Source: Rhodoferax sp. (GTDB lineage: Bacteria; Pseudomonadota; Gammaproteobacteria; Burkholderiales; Burkholderiaceae_C). From it: DNA of 64,000 bases. Location of the stretch: contig JACKLK010000006.1 in assembly GCA_024236015.1 (NCBI GenBank), forward strand, positions 124,001 through 188,000, in the 5' to 3' direction. A program made the position numbers and the translations under genes. The notes below the pieces were generated by a model. That model did not search any database. It worked only from the letters and a program-made list of their open reading frames with translations, and had not been told where the DNA came from. This document shows, piece by piece, positions 42,392 through 51,123 of the stretch (positions are counted from its first letter, which is position 1; each line of letters opens with the position of its first letter).

Positions 42392-42680
42392 AAGGTTTCC
42401 TCCTGGGTGAACATGCGCCGGTGCCCGACGGCTGGCGGGCTGGCCCGGTGGGGCGTGTGTGCGCTCATGCTAGGCAGGCGCGGGCGTGCGGCCCATCGGC
42501 TGCGGCCATGTCGCGATGTAGGAAATTGCCGCATGCCGCATCCGGCGGACCGGGCCGGGAGCACCGGCGGTCGGCGCGGGCCGGCGGCGCGCTGTCCGAC
42601 AGGCGCATCCGGTGCGGGCCGATACCCGATGCGCAGCGGCGCCTCTACGCTGAGGTCGGCCATCACTGCCGGGAGCATCC

Positions 42681-44150
42681 ATGCCGTTCACGACCATCGT
42701 CCAGTTGCTGAAGTCCGCCGGCCTGCGGCTGGTACGCCTGCGTGGCCGCCGTGCCGGGGTCGGCGCTGTCGGTGGCGGGCGCAGCCTGGCCCGGGCCATG
42801 ATCTTCATGCCGGTGCTGGTGGGTTGCAGCAGCCTGCCGGTGTTCGTGCCCGACATGTCGCGGCGCGACGTGACGCCGCAGCTGACGAGCGCGCGCGGCG
42901 TGTTGTCGCAAAGCCAGAGCCGGGCCGTGCTCGAGCGCCTGCGCAGCCGCGGCACGGCGACCGACATCTTCGAGCGCCACCTGGCGCTGGAGGAGGAGAT
43001 CGTCGGCAGCCCGCTGACCACCGGCAACCGGGTGCAGCTGCTCAAGGACGGACCGGCAACCTACGCCGCGATGCTCGCGGCGATCGCGTCGGCGCGCGAC
43101 CATGTGAACATGGAGACCTACATCCTGGACGACGACGACATCGGGCGGCGCTTCGCGCAGGCCCTGATCGACAAGCAGCGCGAGGGGGTGCAGGTCAACC
43201 TGATCTACGACAGCGTGGGTACGCTGAACACGCCGCAGGCGTTCTTCGACCGGCTCGCGGAGAACGGCGTGCAACTGCTGGAGTTCAATCCGGTCAATCC
43301 GCTGGAGGCCCGCAAGGGCTGGGAGCTCAACCAGCGCGATCACCGCAAGCTGCTGATCGTCGATGGCGCGACCGCCTTCCTGGGCGGCATCAACATCAGC
43401 GGCGTGTACGCCAGCGGCTCCTCGAAGCTGCGACGGCATCCGGAGCGCGAGGACGACGGCCCCGCCTGGCGCGATACCGACCTGCAGATCGACGGCCCGG
43501 TGGTGGCCGAGTTCCAGAAGCTGTTCCTGACGACCTGGCGCGCGCAGAAGGGCGAGCCGCTGGCGGTGCGCGACTATTTTCCGGAGATCGCGCCGGTGGG
43601 CGACCAGGTGGTGCGGGCCATCGGCAGTTCACCGGACGACGACTACAGCCAGATCTACGGCACCTTGCTCTCCGCCATCCACAGCGCCGAGCGCAGCGTG
43701 CAGATCACCAATGCGTATTTTGTTCCCGACCCGCAATTGCTGGACGCTCTGACGGCCGCTGCGTTGCGCGGCGTGGATGTGTCGCTGATCCTGCCGTCGC
43801 AGACGGATTCCTGGCTGGTGCTGCATGCCGGACGCGCCCACTACACCCGGCTGCTGCGCGCCGGCGTGAAGATCTTCGAGCGCCGCGGCGTGATCCTGCA
43901 TTCCAAGACCGCATTGGTCGACGGGGTCTGGGCCACGGTCGGCTCGACCAATCTGGATTGGCGCAGCTTTCTGCACAATCACGAACTCAATGCCGTCGTG
44001 CTGGGCGAGCGGTTCGGCCGCCAGTTGCAGGCCATGTTCGACCAGGACCTGGAACAATCCGACCGCGTCAGCCTGGAGCAATGGGAGCGCCGCCCGGTCG
44101 ACCAGCGGCTCAAGGAAGTGTTTGCACGTGTCTGGGAGTATTGGTTGTGA
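42681..44150 (+). CDS. Phospholipase D/cardiolipin-synthase-like lipoprotein
   Basis: A 489-aa member of the PLD superfamily with two HKD motifs: HRKLLIVDG (about 223) and HSKTALVDG (about 410), the second followed by GSTNLDWRS. The N-terminus has a hydrophobic stretch and a lipobox-like LVGCSS, suggesting a lipoprotein anchored to the outer surface of the inner membrane. Cardiolipin synthases (ClsC type) or phosphatidyltransferases are the nearest families. A ribosome site GGGAG precedes the ATG at 42681. It is followed by a one-base overlap (TGATG) with the next gene. Confidence 0.9.
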   Translation: MPFTTIVQLLKSAGLRLVRLRGRRAGVGAVGGGRSLARAMIFMPVLVGCSSLPVFVPDMSRRDVTPQLTSARGVLSQSQSRAVLERLRSRGTATDIFERHLALEEEIVGSPLTTGNRVQLLKDGPATYAAMLAAIASARDHVNMETYILDDDDIGRRFAQALIDKQREGVQVNLIYDSVGTLNTPQAFFDRLAENGVQLLEFNPVNPLEARKGWELNQRDHRKLLIVDGATAFLGGINISGVYASGSSKLRRHPEREDDGPAWRDTDLQIDGPVVAEFQKLFLTTWRAQKGEPLAVRDYFPEIAPVGDQVVRAIGSSPDDDYSQIYGTLLSAIHSAERSVQITNAYFVPDPQLLDALTAAALRGVDVSLILPSQTDSWLVLHAGRAHYTRLLRAGVKIFERRGVILHSKTALVDGVWATVGSTNLDWRSFLHNHELNAVVLGERFGRQLQAMFDQDLEQSDRVSLEQWERRPVDQRLKEVFARVWEYWL

Positions 44151-44557
44151 TGCGTTGGCTGGCCGCCTGGATGGCGTGCATCGTCGTGATGCTGGTACTC
44201 GATGCCGCGTGGATCGGCGGCATCGCCCAGCCTGTGTACCAGCAAGGCATCGGCCACCTGATGGCCGAGCAGTTCGATGGCGTGGCGGCCGCCGCGTTCT
44301 ACCTGATGTATGGCGTCGCACTGATGGTGTTCGCGGTCGCGCCCGGCGGCGTCACGACGCCATGGCGCGGCACGCTGGCGCGCGGCGCCTTGTTCGGGCT
44401 GTTTGCCTATGCCACCTATGACCTGACCAATATGGCCACGCTGCGGGACTGGCCGCTGGCGATGTCGCTGATGGACATGGCCTGGGGCAGCATGGCCAGC
44501 CTCGCGGCCGTCGCGGGCGGCAAATCGGTGTTCGATCGTATCGGCCGGCGCCGCTGA
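44150..44557 (+). CDS. DUF2177 membrane protein
   Basis: A 135-aa protein with four hydrophobic segments: AWMACIVVMLVLDAAWIGG, AFYLMYGVALMVFAV, GALFGLFAYATYDLTNMATL and DMAWGSMASLAAVAG. The DLTNxATLxxWP pattern is the DUF2177 signature. It starts in overlap with the cardiolipin-synthase-like gene and is probably its partner in membrane remodelling. Function unknown. Confidence 0.88.
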   Translation: MRWLAAWMACIVVMLVLDAAWIGGIAQPVYQQGIGHLMAEQFDGVAAAAFYLMYGVALMVFAVAPGGVTTPWRGTLARGALFGLFAYATYDLTNMATLRDWPLAMSLMDMAWGSMASLAAVAGGKSVFDRIGRRR

Positions 44558-44588
44558 CGCGACAAGGCCGGCTCCACACAACAAGAAA

Positions 44589-44617
44589 AACCCCGCAGCA
44601 TTACGCGCTGCGGGGTT
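44589..44617 (-). terminator. Rho-independent terminator
   Basis: An 11-bp perfect stem AACCCCGCAGC / GCTGCGGGGTT around a 7-base loop. Read on the minus strand it is followed by a TTTTTCTT run, so it ends transcription of the DUF883 gene (stop 44642); it may also act on the convergent DUF2177 transcript. Confidence 0.9.
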
Positions 44618-44641
44618 GTGCGGGGTGCGCCGGACGCGGGA

Positions 44642-45016
44642 TCAGCGGCCCGAACGAGCGAGCAGGCTGGCCACGCCCATCAGCAGGGCACCGGTCGCGG
44701 CGGCGATCAGCACCGACTTGACCGGCTCGGCGCGCACGTATTGACGTGTGCCGTCGGTCACCTGGTGTGCGGACTCGCGCAAGCGGCGCGACGTTTCGCG
44801 CATGGTCTGCAGGCCGTGGTCCGCGAGCGCCTGGGTGCGTTCGGCCGCGTCTTCATACCGCGGGGACGCCTGATCGCGCAACTGCTGGACCTTGTGGTCC
44901 AGGCCCTCGAATGCATGGTCCGCCGCTTGCTGGGTGGAGTGAATCGCCCGGCTGGCCGATTCGGCGGCGTGGTCGACCACATTGGGTGACTGGGTCTGGA
45001 TGGTGTTGTCCTTCAT
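44642..45016 (-). CDS. DUF883/ElaB-YqjD-like membrane-anchored protein
   Basis: A 124-aa protein with a long helical region rich in Gln/Asp/Arg (AFEGLDHKVQQLRDQASP) and one C-terminal membrane helix (PVKSVLIAAATGALLMGVASLLA), as in the ElaB/YqjD family. YqjD binds ribosomes at the membrane in stationary phase. It ends at a strong terminator and lies in the stress-gene block. Confidence 0.85.
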   Translation of the reverse strand: MKDNTIQTQSPNVVDHAAESASRAIHSTQQAADHAFEGLDHKVQQLRDQASPRYEDAAERTQALADHGLQTMRETSRRLRESAHQVTDGTRQYVRAEPVKSVLIAAATGALLMGVASLLARSGR

Positions 45017-45100
45017 GGGTACTCCTTGATGTAGGGGGGTGAGAGGTTCGGCGGTGAATGGTCAAGCCGCGGGCCGGCGCTGCACCGGCCAGCGGCGGGT

Positions 45101-45265
45101 TCAACCCTTTCGGATCAGGCCGAACAGGAAGCTGGCGACCGCCAGCACGGCAAAGATCACGAACAGGATCTTGGCGATTCCGGCGGCGCTTGCGGCGATG
45201 CCGCCAAAGCCGAGGACGGCCGCGATCAGGGCAATGACCAGGAAAACTACGGCGTAGTGCAACAT
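45101..45265 (-). CDS. DUF1328 small membrane protein
   Basis: A 54-aa protein with two hydrophobic helices (YAVVFLVIALIAAVLGFGG and AKILFVIFAVLAVASFLFGL). DUF1328 (YtjA) members are small stress-related envelope proteins in many Proteobacteria. The start ATG at 45265 lies in a longer open frame that is otherwise not protein-like. Confidence 0.9.
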   Translation of the reverse strand: MLHYAVVFLVIALIAAVLGFGGIAASAAGIAKILFVIFAVLAVASFLFGLIRKG

Positions 45266-45470
45266 CACTTGACTCCTTGAAGATGGGTGACGGGTCACCC
45301 GGGTTGGCTGCTTCTGCGTGTTCGCAGCGTGTCCTGCTGCGATGGATCCAGTGTCGAAGAAGCGGCTGCCGATGGCGATAGGCCGCGGCGCCTGTCCGGT
45401 GTGCGGGATTCGCGGATGCCGGCGTAGGACGGGGACTACCGCCATTCGCACTGCGCGTGTCCCGCGCCGA

Positions 45471-45941
45471 TCACGGCTGCCGGGGCACCAGGATGACGGG
45501 CGCATCCGTGCGCGGCTGGATCCGGACCGCATTGCCATCCGGCGGAACGACCACGGTCTCTGCCGAGCGCAGGATGCCGCCGCCGGCCACGCTGCCGCTG
45601 CGCTGGCCGTGCTCCGACAGGCGCGTGATGCAGTCCGCCTTGGCGCGGCCCTCGAAGGCGTCGCAGCGTTGCAGGCGATTGCGCAGCAAGGCGCTGTCGT
45701 CCGTGTCGAGCTGGCCCTTTGCACGGGCGTCACGGGCATTGTGCGCTTCCTTCAGGCAGGTCTCGGTGCTTTGCGCGGATGTGCCGCTCTTGCAGGCCTG
45801 GACCTCGCGCTCGTAGCGGGCCGCCGCGTCGTCCTGCGCGGTCGCGGTGACCGCGGTGACCGCGCAGGCCGCGCCGACACATCCGGCGGCCACGGCGCGC
45901 GCCAGGCGTTGCCACGGGGTGTGGTTTGTCGTCTTGTGCAT
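45471..45941 (-). CDS. Secreted small protein of unknown function
   Basis: A 156-aa protein from the ATG at 45941, with a hydrophobic N-terminal region (AVAAGCVGAACAVTAVTATA) and a cleavage site near TAQ. The rest is hydrophilic, with a CKSGTSAQSTETCLKEAHNA motif and a third and fourth Cys later, which may pair. The C-terminal PRTDAPVILVP is a Pro-rich stretch. I do not recognise the family. Confidence 0.7.
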   Translation of the reverse strand: MHKTTNHTPWQRLARAVAAGCVGAACAVTAVTATAQDDAAARYEREVQACKSGTSAQSTETCLKEAHNARDARAKGQLDTDDSALLRNRLQRCDAFEGRAKADCITRLSEHGQRSGSVAGGGILRSAETVVVPPDGNAVRIQPRTDAPVILVPRQP

Positions 45942-46099
45942 CACATGCTCCTTTCGGCTTGTCGATGACCCGACTCTAGGCAATCGATGGCGCACCGGCT
46001 ACCGGACGGCGCCGGGTCGCGGACCGGAGACCTTCCCGCGGGCCTGTAGGACGCATCCAGCGGCGCGGCATGCTTCGGCGCGGCATGCGGCGCGGTCTA

Positions 46100-46124
46100 T
46101 TTGTCCCATTGACAGAACAATTGA
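46100..46124 (+). promoter_or_regulatory. Shared regulatory element copy 1, upstream of catabolic operon
   Basis: Contains CCATTGACAGAACAATTGA (46106-46124) and matches 59117-59141 (read on the minus strand) at 22 of 25 positions. Half-sites TTGT and ACAA flank an 8-base centre. TTGACA in it, with CATCAT 17 bases further on, could be a sigma-70 promoter. It lies about 140 bases before the first gene of the catabolic cluster (46262). Confidence 0.7.
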
Positions 46125-46261
46125 CGTGTTGCATCATCTTTCGACGCGAACGTTCGGCCTGCGCACCTGGCCTCGCGGCCGTGCGCACCCGATGCTGGCG
46201 CTCAGGGGACACGGGCCGTGCGCGGCCCGTCTCGACGAACCGTCTACGAAGGGCAATATCC

Positions 46262-46942
46262 GTGGAACTCTCGAACAAGACCAGTCGCCAGCTGTTTGAA
46301 GACTTCAGGGCCAATCCGACGCGCAAGCGCTTCGGTTTCGGCGCCATGCCGGCGCTGATCAACATCGACCTGCAGAAGGCCTACACCAGCGTGGGCGAGT
46401 TCGCCACCGCGTACGAAACCGATCCGAAGCAGATCGACCATGTCAACACGCTGGCCGAGGCCTTTCGCAGCAAGGGTTTCCCGGTCGTGTGGACCTACGT
46501 CGCCTACATGGAGTCGGGCGAGGACTGCGGCGTCTGGGGCACGCGCACCAACACGCCGGACTCGCTGCAGAACATCAAGGTGGGCAGCCGCCGCGCCGAG
46601 TTCGACGACCGGCTGAACATCGACAAGGTGCGCGACATCATCGTCAACAAGCGCATGGCCTCGGCCTTCTTCGAGACCAACCTGGGCTCGATCTTCACCT
46701 TCCACAAGGTCGACACCATCGTGGTCACCGGCGGATCGACGTCGGGCTGCGTACGGGCGACCGTGGTCGACAGCCTGTCGCGGAGTTTTCGCACCATCGT
46801 GCCGATCGAATGTGTCGCCGACAAGCACGAAGGCCCGCATTTCGCGAACCTGTACGACATGGCCGTCAAATACGCCGACGTGTTGCCGGTGCAGGAGACA
46901 CTCGATCAACTGGGCCGGGTGCCGGCGCGGGCGGCGGCATGA
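46262..46942 (+). CDS. N-carbamoylsarcosine-amidase-like isochorismatase-fold hydrolase
   Basis: A 226-aa cysteine hydrolase with a GTG start at 46262. The catalytic triad is visible: D36 (NIDLQKAY), K130 (NKRMASAFF) and C163 (TSGCVRATVVD). The YVAYMESGEDCGVW region and the length resemble N-carbamoylsarcosine amidohydrolase and related N-carbamoyl or ureide-cleaving enzymes. It is the first gene of the catabolic operon, and the next gene starts in overlap with its stop (ATGA). Confidence 0.88.
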   Translation: MELSNKTSRQLFEDFRANPTRKRFGFGAMPALINIDLQKAYTSVGEFATAYETDPKQIDHVNTLAEAFRSKGFPVVWTYVAYMESGEDCGVWGTRTNTPDSLQNIKVGSRRAEFDDRLNIDKVRDIIVNKRMASAFFETNLGSIFTFHKVDTIVVTGGSTSGCVRATVVDSLSRSFRTIVPIECVADKHEGPHFANLYDMAVKYADVLPVQETLDQLGRVPARAAA

Positions 46943-47856
46943 CGATGCGCGACCCCGGCCTGTACGACTACCTGCCGTACGACCAACGGCCGCAGATCCG
47001 CTGGCCGGGCGGCGCACGCGTGGCGTTCTGGGTGGCGCCGAACATCGAGTTCTACGAGATCGATCCGCCGCGCAATCCCGCGCGCGCCGCGTGGGCCCGC
47101 CCGGCGCCCGACGTGCTGAACTATTCCTACCGCGACTACGGCAATCGCGCCGGTTTCATGCGCATGTTCGAGGCCATGGGGCGCTGCAACATGCGCGGCA
47201 GCGTGTCGCTCAACGTGGCCGTGTGCGAGCACCATCCCGAGATCATCCGGCTGTGCGCCGATGCCGGCTGGGAGTTCTATTCGCACGGCACCTACAACAC
47301 GCGCTACCTGATGGGCATGACCGAGGCGCAGGAGCGCGCGGTGATCCAGGACTCGATCGACACCATCCGCAAGCACACCGGGCAGAAGCTCGACGGCTGG
47401 CTGGCGCCGGCCTTGACCTACACCGACCACACGCTCGACCTGGTGGCCGAGATGGGCCTGACCTACGTCTGCGACCTGTTCCATGACGACCAGCCCGGGC
47501 CGGTCAAGGTGAAGCAGGGGCGATTGACCAGCGTGCCGTATTCGCTGGAGATGAACGACGTCATCGTCTACAACGTCAACCTGGTCTCGCCGCGGCGGTA
47601 TGCCGACATCCTCAAGCGCCAGTTCGACCGGCTGTACGCCGAAGGCGAACATTCGGGCACCGTGATGTGTATCCCGCTGCACCCCTACCTGGTGGGCCAG
47701 CCCTACCGCATGGCGGCGTTCGAGGAAGCCCTGGCCTACATCACCGGCCATGAAGGCGTGTGGCTGGCGACCGGGCGCGAGATCGCGCAGCATTTCAACG
47801 ACAACTACTACGACGCCTTCGCCGCTGCGGCGCAACCGGTCGGAGATGCAGCATGA
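46939..47856 (+). CDS. PuuE/cyclic-imide-hydrolase-like deacetylase-fold enzyme, copy 1
   Basis: A 305-aa polysaccharide-deacetylase-fold protein of the PuuE-like allantoinase group: RWPGGARVAFWVAPNIEFYE at the start, DYGNRAGFMRMFEAMG, SHGTYNTRYL in the active site and LHPYLVGQPYR near the C-terminus. PuuE-type proteins open cyclic ureides or imides by hydrolysis (allantoin or succinimide-like rings). Paired by overlapping start with the carbamoyl hydrolase upstream and copy 2 downstream, so a ring-opening role is likely. Confidence 0.9.
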   Translation: MTMRDPGLYDYLPYDQRPQIRWPGGARVAFWVAPNIEFYEIDPPRNPARAAWARPAPDVLNYSYRDYGNRAGFMRMFEAMGRCNMRGSVSLNVAVCEHHPEIIRLCADAGWEFYSHGTYNTRYLMGMTEAQERAVIQDSIDTIRKHTGQKLDGWLAPALTYTDHTLDLVAEMGLTYVCDLFHDDQPGPVKVKQGRLTSVPYSLEMNDVIVYNVNLVSPRRYADILKRQFDRLYAEGEHSGTVMCIPLHPYLVGQPYRMAAFEEALAYITGHEGVWLATGREIAQHFNDNYYDAFAAAAQPVGDAA

Positions 47857-48782
47857 CGATGCCCGACGACTATCTGCAGTACGCGAACCGCCGCTATGGC
47901 ATGGACCATGACCGCTACGACTGGTCGATGTTGTCCGCGCGCAAGCCGGTCGCCTGGCCGAACGGGGCGCGGGTGGCCCTGTGGGTGGTGCCGGCGCTCG
48001 AGTGGTTCCCGCTCGACATGGCCGGCAAGCCGTTCAAGCCGCCCGGCGCGATGCAGACCGCATATCCGGACCTGCGCCACTACACGCTGCGCGACTATGG
48101 CAACCGGATCGGCATCTTCCGCATCATGCAGGCGCTCGAGCGCCACGGCATCCGTGCCTCGGTGGCCGTCAACGCCGCCGTGGCGGTGCGTTATCCGAGC
48201 CTGCTGCAGGCCTGCGTGGCGCGGCACTGGGAGATCATCGCCAACGGCCAGGACATGGACCATCTGCACCATGGCGGCCTGGCGCGCGAGGTCGAGCAGG
48301 CGCTGGTGGCCAACACGCTGAAGACCTTGCGCGCGGCCTCGGGGCAGGCGGTGCGTGGCTGGTTGTCACCGGCCAAGTCGGAGTCGTCCGCCACGCTCGA
48401 CCTGCTGCGCGACGCCGGCATCGACTATGTCTGCGACTGGGTCAACGACGACATGCCTTACCCGATGCGCGCCGCGGGCGGCAGGTTGCACGCGATGCCG
48501 CATCCGGTGGACATCGACGACTACACCATCCTGGTTCAGAACCACCATACCGAGGACGATTTCCGCGACCAGCTGTGCGACCAGTTCGACGTGTTGTACC
48601 GCGAGTCGCAGACGCAGGGGGGCCGTGTGATGGCGATTGCGCTGCATCCCTGGGTCATCGGCCAGCCCTACCGCATCCGTGCGCTGGAGGAGGCGCTGGC
48701 GCACATCATGGGCCACGCCGGCGTGTGGGCCGCCACCGGAAGCGAGATCCTCGACGCCTGGACGGCGGCCCAGGCCGCCTGA
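47853..48782 (+). CDS. PuuE-like deacetylase-fold protein, copy 2 (altered active site)
   Basis: A 309-aa paralogue with GARVALWVVPALEWFPLD and LHPWVIGQPYRIR. At the position of the SHG/AHG motif it has NGQDMDHLHHGG instead, so the histidine normally there is changed and a His-rich loop follows. It may have a different substrate or be an inactive partner. It overlaps copy 1 by ATGA and is therefore cotranslated. Confidence 0.86.
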   Translation: MTMPDDYLQYANRRYGMDHDRYDWSMLSARKPVAWPNGARVALWVVPALEWFPLDMAGKPFKPPGAMQTAYPDLRHYTLRDYGNRIGIFRIMQALERHGIRASVAVNAAVAVRYPSLLQACVARHWEIIANGQDMDHLHHGGLAREVEQALVANTLKTLRAASGQAVRGWLSPAKSESSATLDLLRDAGIDYVCDWVNDDMPYPMRAAGGRLHAMPHPVDIDDYTILVQNHHTEDDFRDQLCDQFDVLYRESQTQGGRVMAIALHPWVIGQPYRIRALEEALAHIMGHAGVWAATGSEILDAWTAAQAA

Positions 48783-48836
48783 GCGCCGATGCGCATGCGA
48801 CCGGCCTGCCGCAACGCGAGCGCGATGTGCGGGCCG

Positions 48837-49409
48837 TCAGGCGGTCGTGGCAGTCGTCGGCTTGTGCAGCGCCAAATCGTTCCAGACATCCTGGCGCCGG
48901 ATCAGGCCGTCCGCCACCTCGAATCGGTCGATGAAACGAATGCCGTCGAATGCCGAACCGTCGAGCCAGTGGCCGTGCAAGGTGCCGAAGCAGGTGACGA
49001 CGGTGCCGTCGTCGGTCCAGCTCTCGTCGAAGCGCTCGTAGGTCTTGGCAACGTCGCGGTAGCTGGCGCGCGAGCGCTGCACCAGTTCCTCGAGCCGGTG
49101 CATGACCGGGCTGCCGGGAAAACGCATCGCGAAGTCCGGCGCCAGCAACTGGCGCGCTGCGTCGAGGTCGCGCCGTTCCATGCGGTCGAGGAACTGGCGT
49201 ACCAGGCGCGCTGCATCGACATGCTCGGCGCCGCCGGCGCCGAAGACCTTGCCGTCGCGCTGGTAGGTGCTGGCATGGTGCACGAACACCGTGGTTCCGG
49301 CCGCTGGCGCGGCGATCACCGAGCGCGCTGCCAGTGCCACGCGCCGCACCATCGTGCTCTCCGCTTCCTTCGAATAGCCGGGCAGCAGCGTGATGGAAAT
49401 GACGGGCAT
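48837..49409 (-). CDS. Tautomerase-SnoaL-like fusion protein
   Basis: A 190-aa protein whose first ~50 residues resemble a 4-oxalocrotonate-tautomerase subunit (PVISITLLPGYSKEAESTMV, with the catalytic Pro after Met), continuing into a SnoaL/NTF2-like domain (65-185: DLDAARQLLAPDFAMRFPGS, FETLHGHW-like region). It is encoded on the opposite strand inside the catabolic operon. The Pro-1 tautomerase and SnoaL parts both act on small enols or carbonyl compounds, suggesting a keto-enol or dehydration step. The fusion itself is unusual. Confidence 0.72.
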   Translation of the reverse strand: MPVISITLLPGYSKEAESTMVRRVALAARSVIAAPAAGTTVFVHHASTYQRDGKVFGAGGAEHVDAARLVRQFLDRMERRDLDAARQLLAPDFAMRFPGSPVMHRLEELVQRSRASYRDVAKTYERFDESWTDDGTVVTCFGTLHGHWLDGSAFDGIRFIDRFEVADGLIRRQDVWNDLALHKPTTATTA

Positions 49410-49441
49410 GGCAGGGTCCTGTTGCGTGGGCAGAGGCGCCG

Positions 49442-50431
49442 ATGATGCCAACAAGCGAGCAACCCCGCAATGCGGTCGACCCCGAGCAGCGACTGGACTA
49501 CAGCGCCGCGCCGGAGCGCGTTCCGTTGCGCTGGCCGGGTGGCGCACGGGTGGCATTGTGGGTGGCGCCGAACATCGAACACTACGAATACCTGCCGCAG
49601 AAGATCCGGGTGCGCGACCCCTGGCCGCGCATGCCGCATCCGGACATCCTGGGCTACGGCCTGCGCGATTACGGCAACCGGGTCGGCGTCTGGCGGCTGA
49701 TGGAGTTGTTCGACCGCTACCGGCTGCCGGTGACGGTGTCGCTGTCGATGGCCGTGCTGGACATGTATCCCGACATCGCCGAGGCCATGCTCTTGCGTGA
49801 CTGGGAGTTCATGTCGCACGGGCTGTACAACACGCGTTACCACTGGGGTCTGGACGAGGACGATGAACGCGCCGCGATCGCGCAATGCCAGGACATCCAC
49901 CGCGCGTTCGTCGGGCGTGGACTTCCCGGCTGGTTCTCGCCGGCCGCCTCCAACACCTTGCGCACGCCGGACCTGGTGGCCGAGGCCGGTATTGCCTATC
50001 TGTGCGACCTGTACCACGACGACCAGCCCACGCCGATCCGGGTGCGCAGCGGCGAACTGTTCTCGTTGCCGTATTCGATGGAGATCAATGACAGCATCGC
50101 ATGGCGGCGCGGCCAGGAGGCCGCCGCCTTCGCGCAGAAGATCTGCGACGAGTTCGACGTGTTGTATGCCGAAGGCGCCACCCACGGCAAGGTGATGAAC
50201 ATCGCCGTGCATCCGTTCATCATGGGCCAGCCGCACCGCATCGATCACCTGGCCCGGGCGCTGGAATACGTGTTGTCGCACAGTGGTGTGTGGTGTGCCA
50301 CCGGCTCCGCCATCGTCGACCACTACCGCGAGCATTGCCGCGAGCATTGCCGCGACCATCATCGCGCCCTTCCGCAGGCCCTGCCTGCCGCAACCGCCGT
50401 GTCCCGCGGCCCCGGAGATCCAGAACCATGA
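49442..50431 (+). CDS. PuuE-like deacetylase-fold enzyme, copy 3
   Basis: A 329-aa member with RWPGGARVALWVAPNIEHYE, SHGLYNTRYHWGLDE and VHPFIMGQPHR, closest to copy 1. After about residue 300 it carries a His/Arg/Cys-rich tail (HYREHCREHCRDHHRA) made of a short tandem repeat. The stop overlaps the start of the isochorismatase-fold gene. Likely a ring-opening amidohydrolase acting on a related substrate. Confidence 0.9.
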   Translation: MMPTSEQPRNAVDPEQRLDYSAAPERVPLRWPGGARVALWVAPNIEHYEYLPQKIRVRDPWPRMPHPDILGYGLRDYGNRVGVWRLMELFDRYRLPVTVSLSMAVLDMYPDIAEAMLLRDWEFMSHGLYNTRYHWGLDEDDERAAIAQCQDIHRAFVGRGLPGWFSPAASNTLRTPDLVAEAGIAYLCDLYHDDQPTPIRVRSGELFSLPYSMEINDSIAWRRGQEAAAFAQKICDEFDVLYAEGATHGKVMNIAVHPFIMGQPHRIDHLARALEYVLSHSGVWCATGSAIVDHYREHCREHCRDHHRALPQALPAATAVSRGPGDPEP

Positions 50432-51114
50432 ACCCAGCTCCTTCCAGCGACTACATCCGCGCCTACATGCCCGAGCGCGGCGTCGACGTGGCACGTACCG
50501 CGTTGCTGATCATCGACATGCAATACGCCACCGGTTCGCGCCAGGGCGCCTTGTCCCGGACCTTGCAGGCGCAGGGCTCCACGGTGGGTGACTACCGCTT
50601 CGACCGCATCGAGCGGCAGGTGCTGCCGCACACGCGGCAACTGCGCGACCGTTGCACCGCACTCGCGCGTCCGGTGCTGCATGTGACCGTGGGCGCGGCA
50701 CTGCCCGATGCGACGGACGCGCCGGTCCACATGCGCAAGCTGTTCGTCGAATTCTCCAACCATGTCGGCAGCCGCGAGCACGAGATCCTGGACGAACTCA
50801 AGCCGCGTGCGGGCGAGCACGTGCTGCGCAAGACGACGATCGGCGCGTTCGCATCGACCAACATCGACAGCCTGCTGCGTGCGCTGGGCTGCGAACAACT
50901 CTATCTGTGCGGCATCTCGACCAACATGTGTGTCGAGACCACGGCGCGCGAGGCCGCTGACCGCGGTTATCTTGTGACGCTGGTCGAGGATGCCTGCGGC
51001 ACCACGCACGAGGACCTGCACCAGGTCACGATGCGCAATTTCCAGCGCCTGTTCGGACGGGTCCGTTCGACCGAGCAGGTGCTCGGCGAGTTGACCGCTC
51101 CGGTTGCCGCCTGA
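50428..51114 (+). CDS. Isochorismatase-fold cysteine hydrolase
   Basis: A 228-aa protein with D30 (LLIIDMQYATG), a lysine in HVLRKTTIGAF and the cysteine in GISTNMCVETTAREA, the D-K-C triad of the isochorismatase/nicotinamidase fold. It probably hydrolyses an amide or carbamoyl group released by the deacetylase-fold enzymes. Its ATG overlaps copy 3 (ATGA), and the racemase-like gene follows 9 bases later. Confidence 0.9.
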   Translation: MNPAPSSDYIRAYMPERGVDVARTALLIIDMQYATGSRQGALSRTLQAQGSTVGDYRFDRIERQVLPHTRQLRDRCTALARPVLHVTVGAALPDATDAPVHMRKLFVEFSNHVGSREHEILDELKPRAGEHVLRKTTIGAFASTNIDSLLRALGCEQLYLCGISTNMCVETTAREAADRGYLVTLVEDACGTTHEDLHQVTMRNFQRLFGRVRSTEQVLGELTAPVAA

Positions 51115-51123
51115 GGAGCCGCC

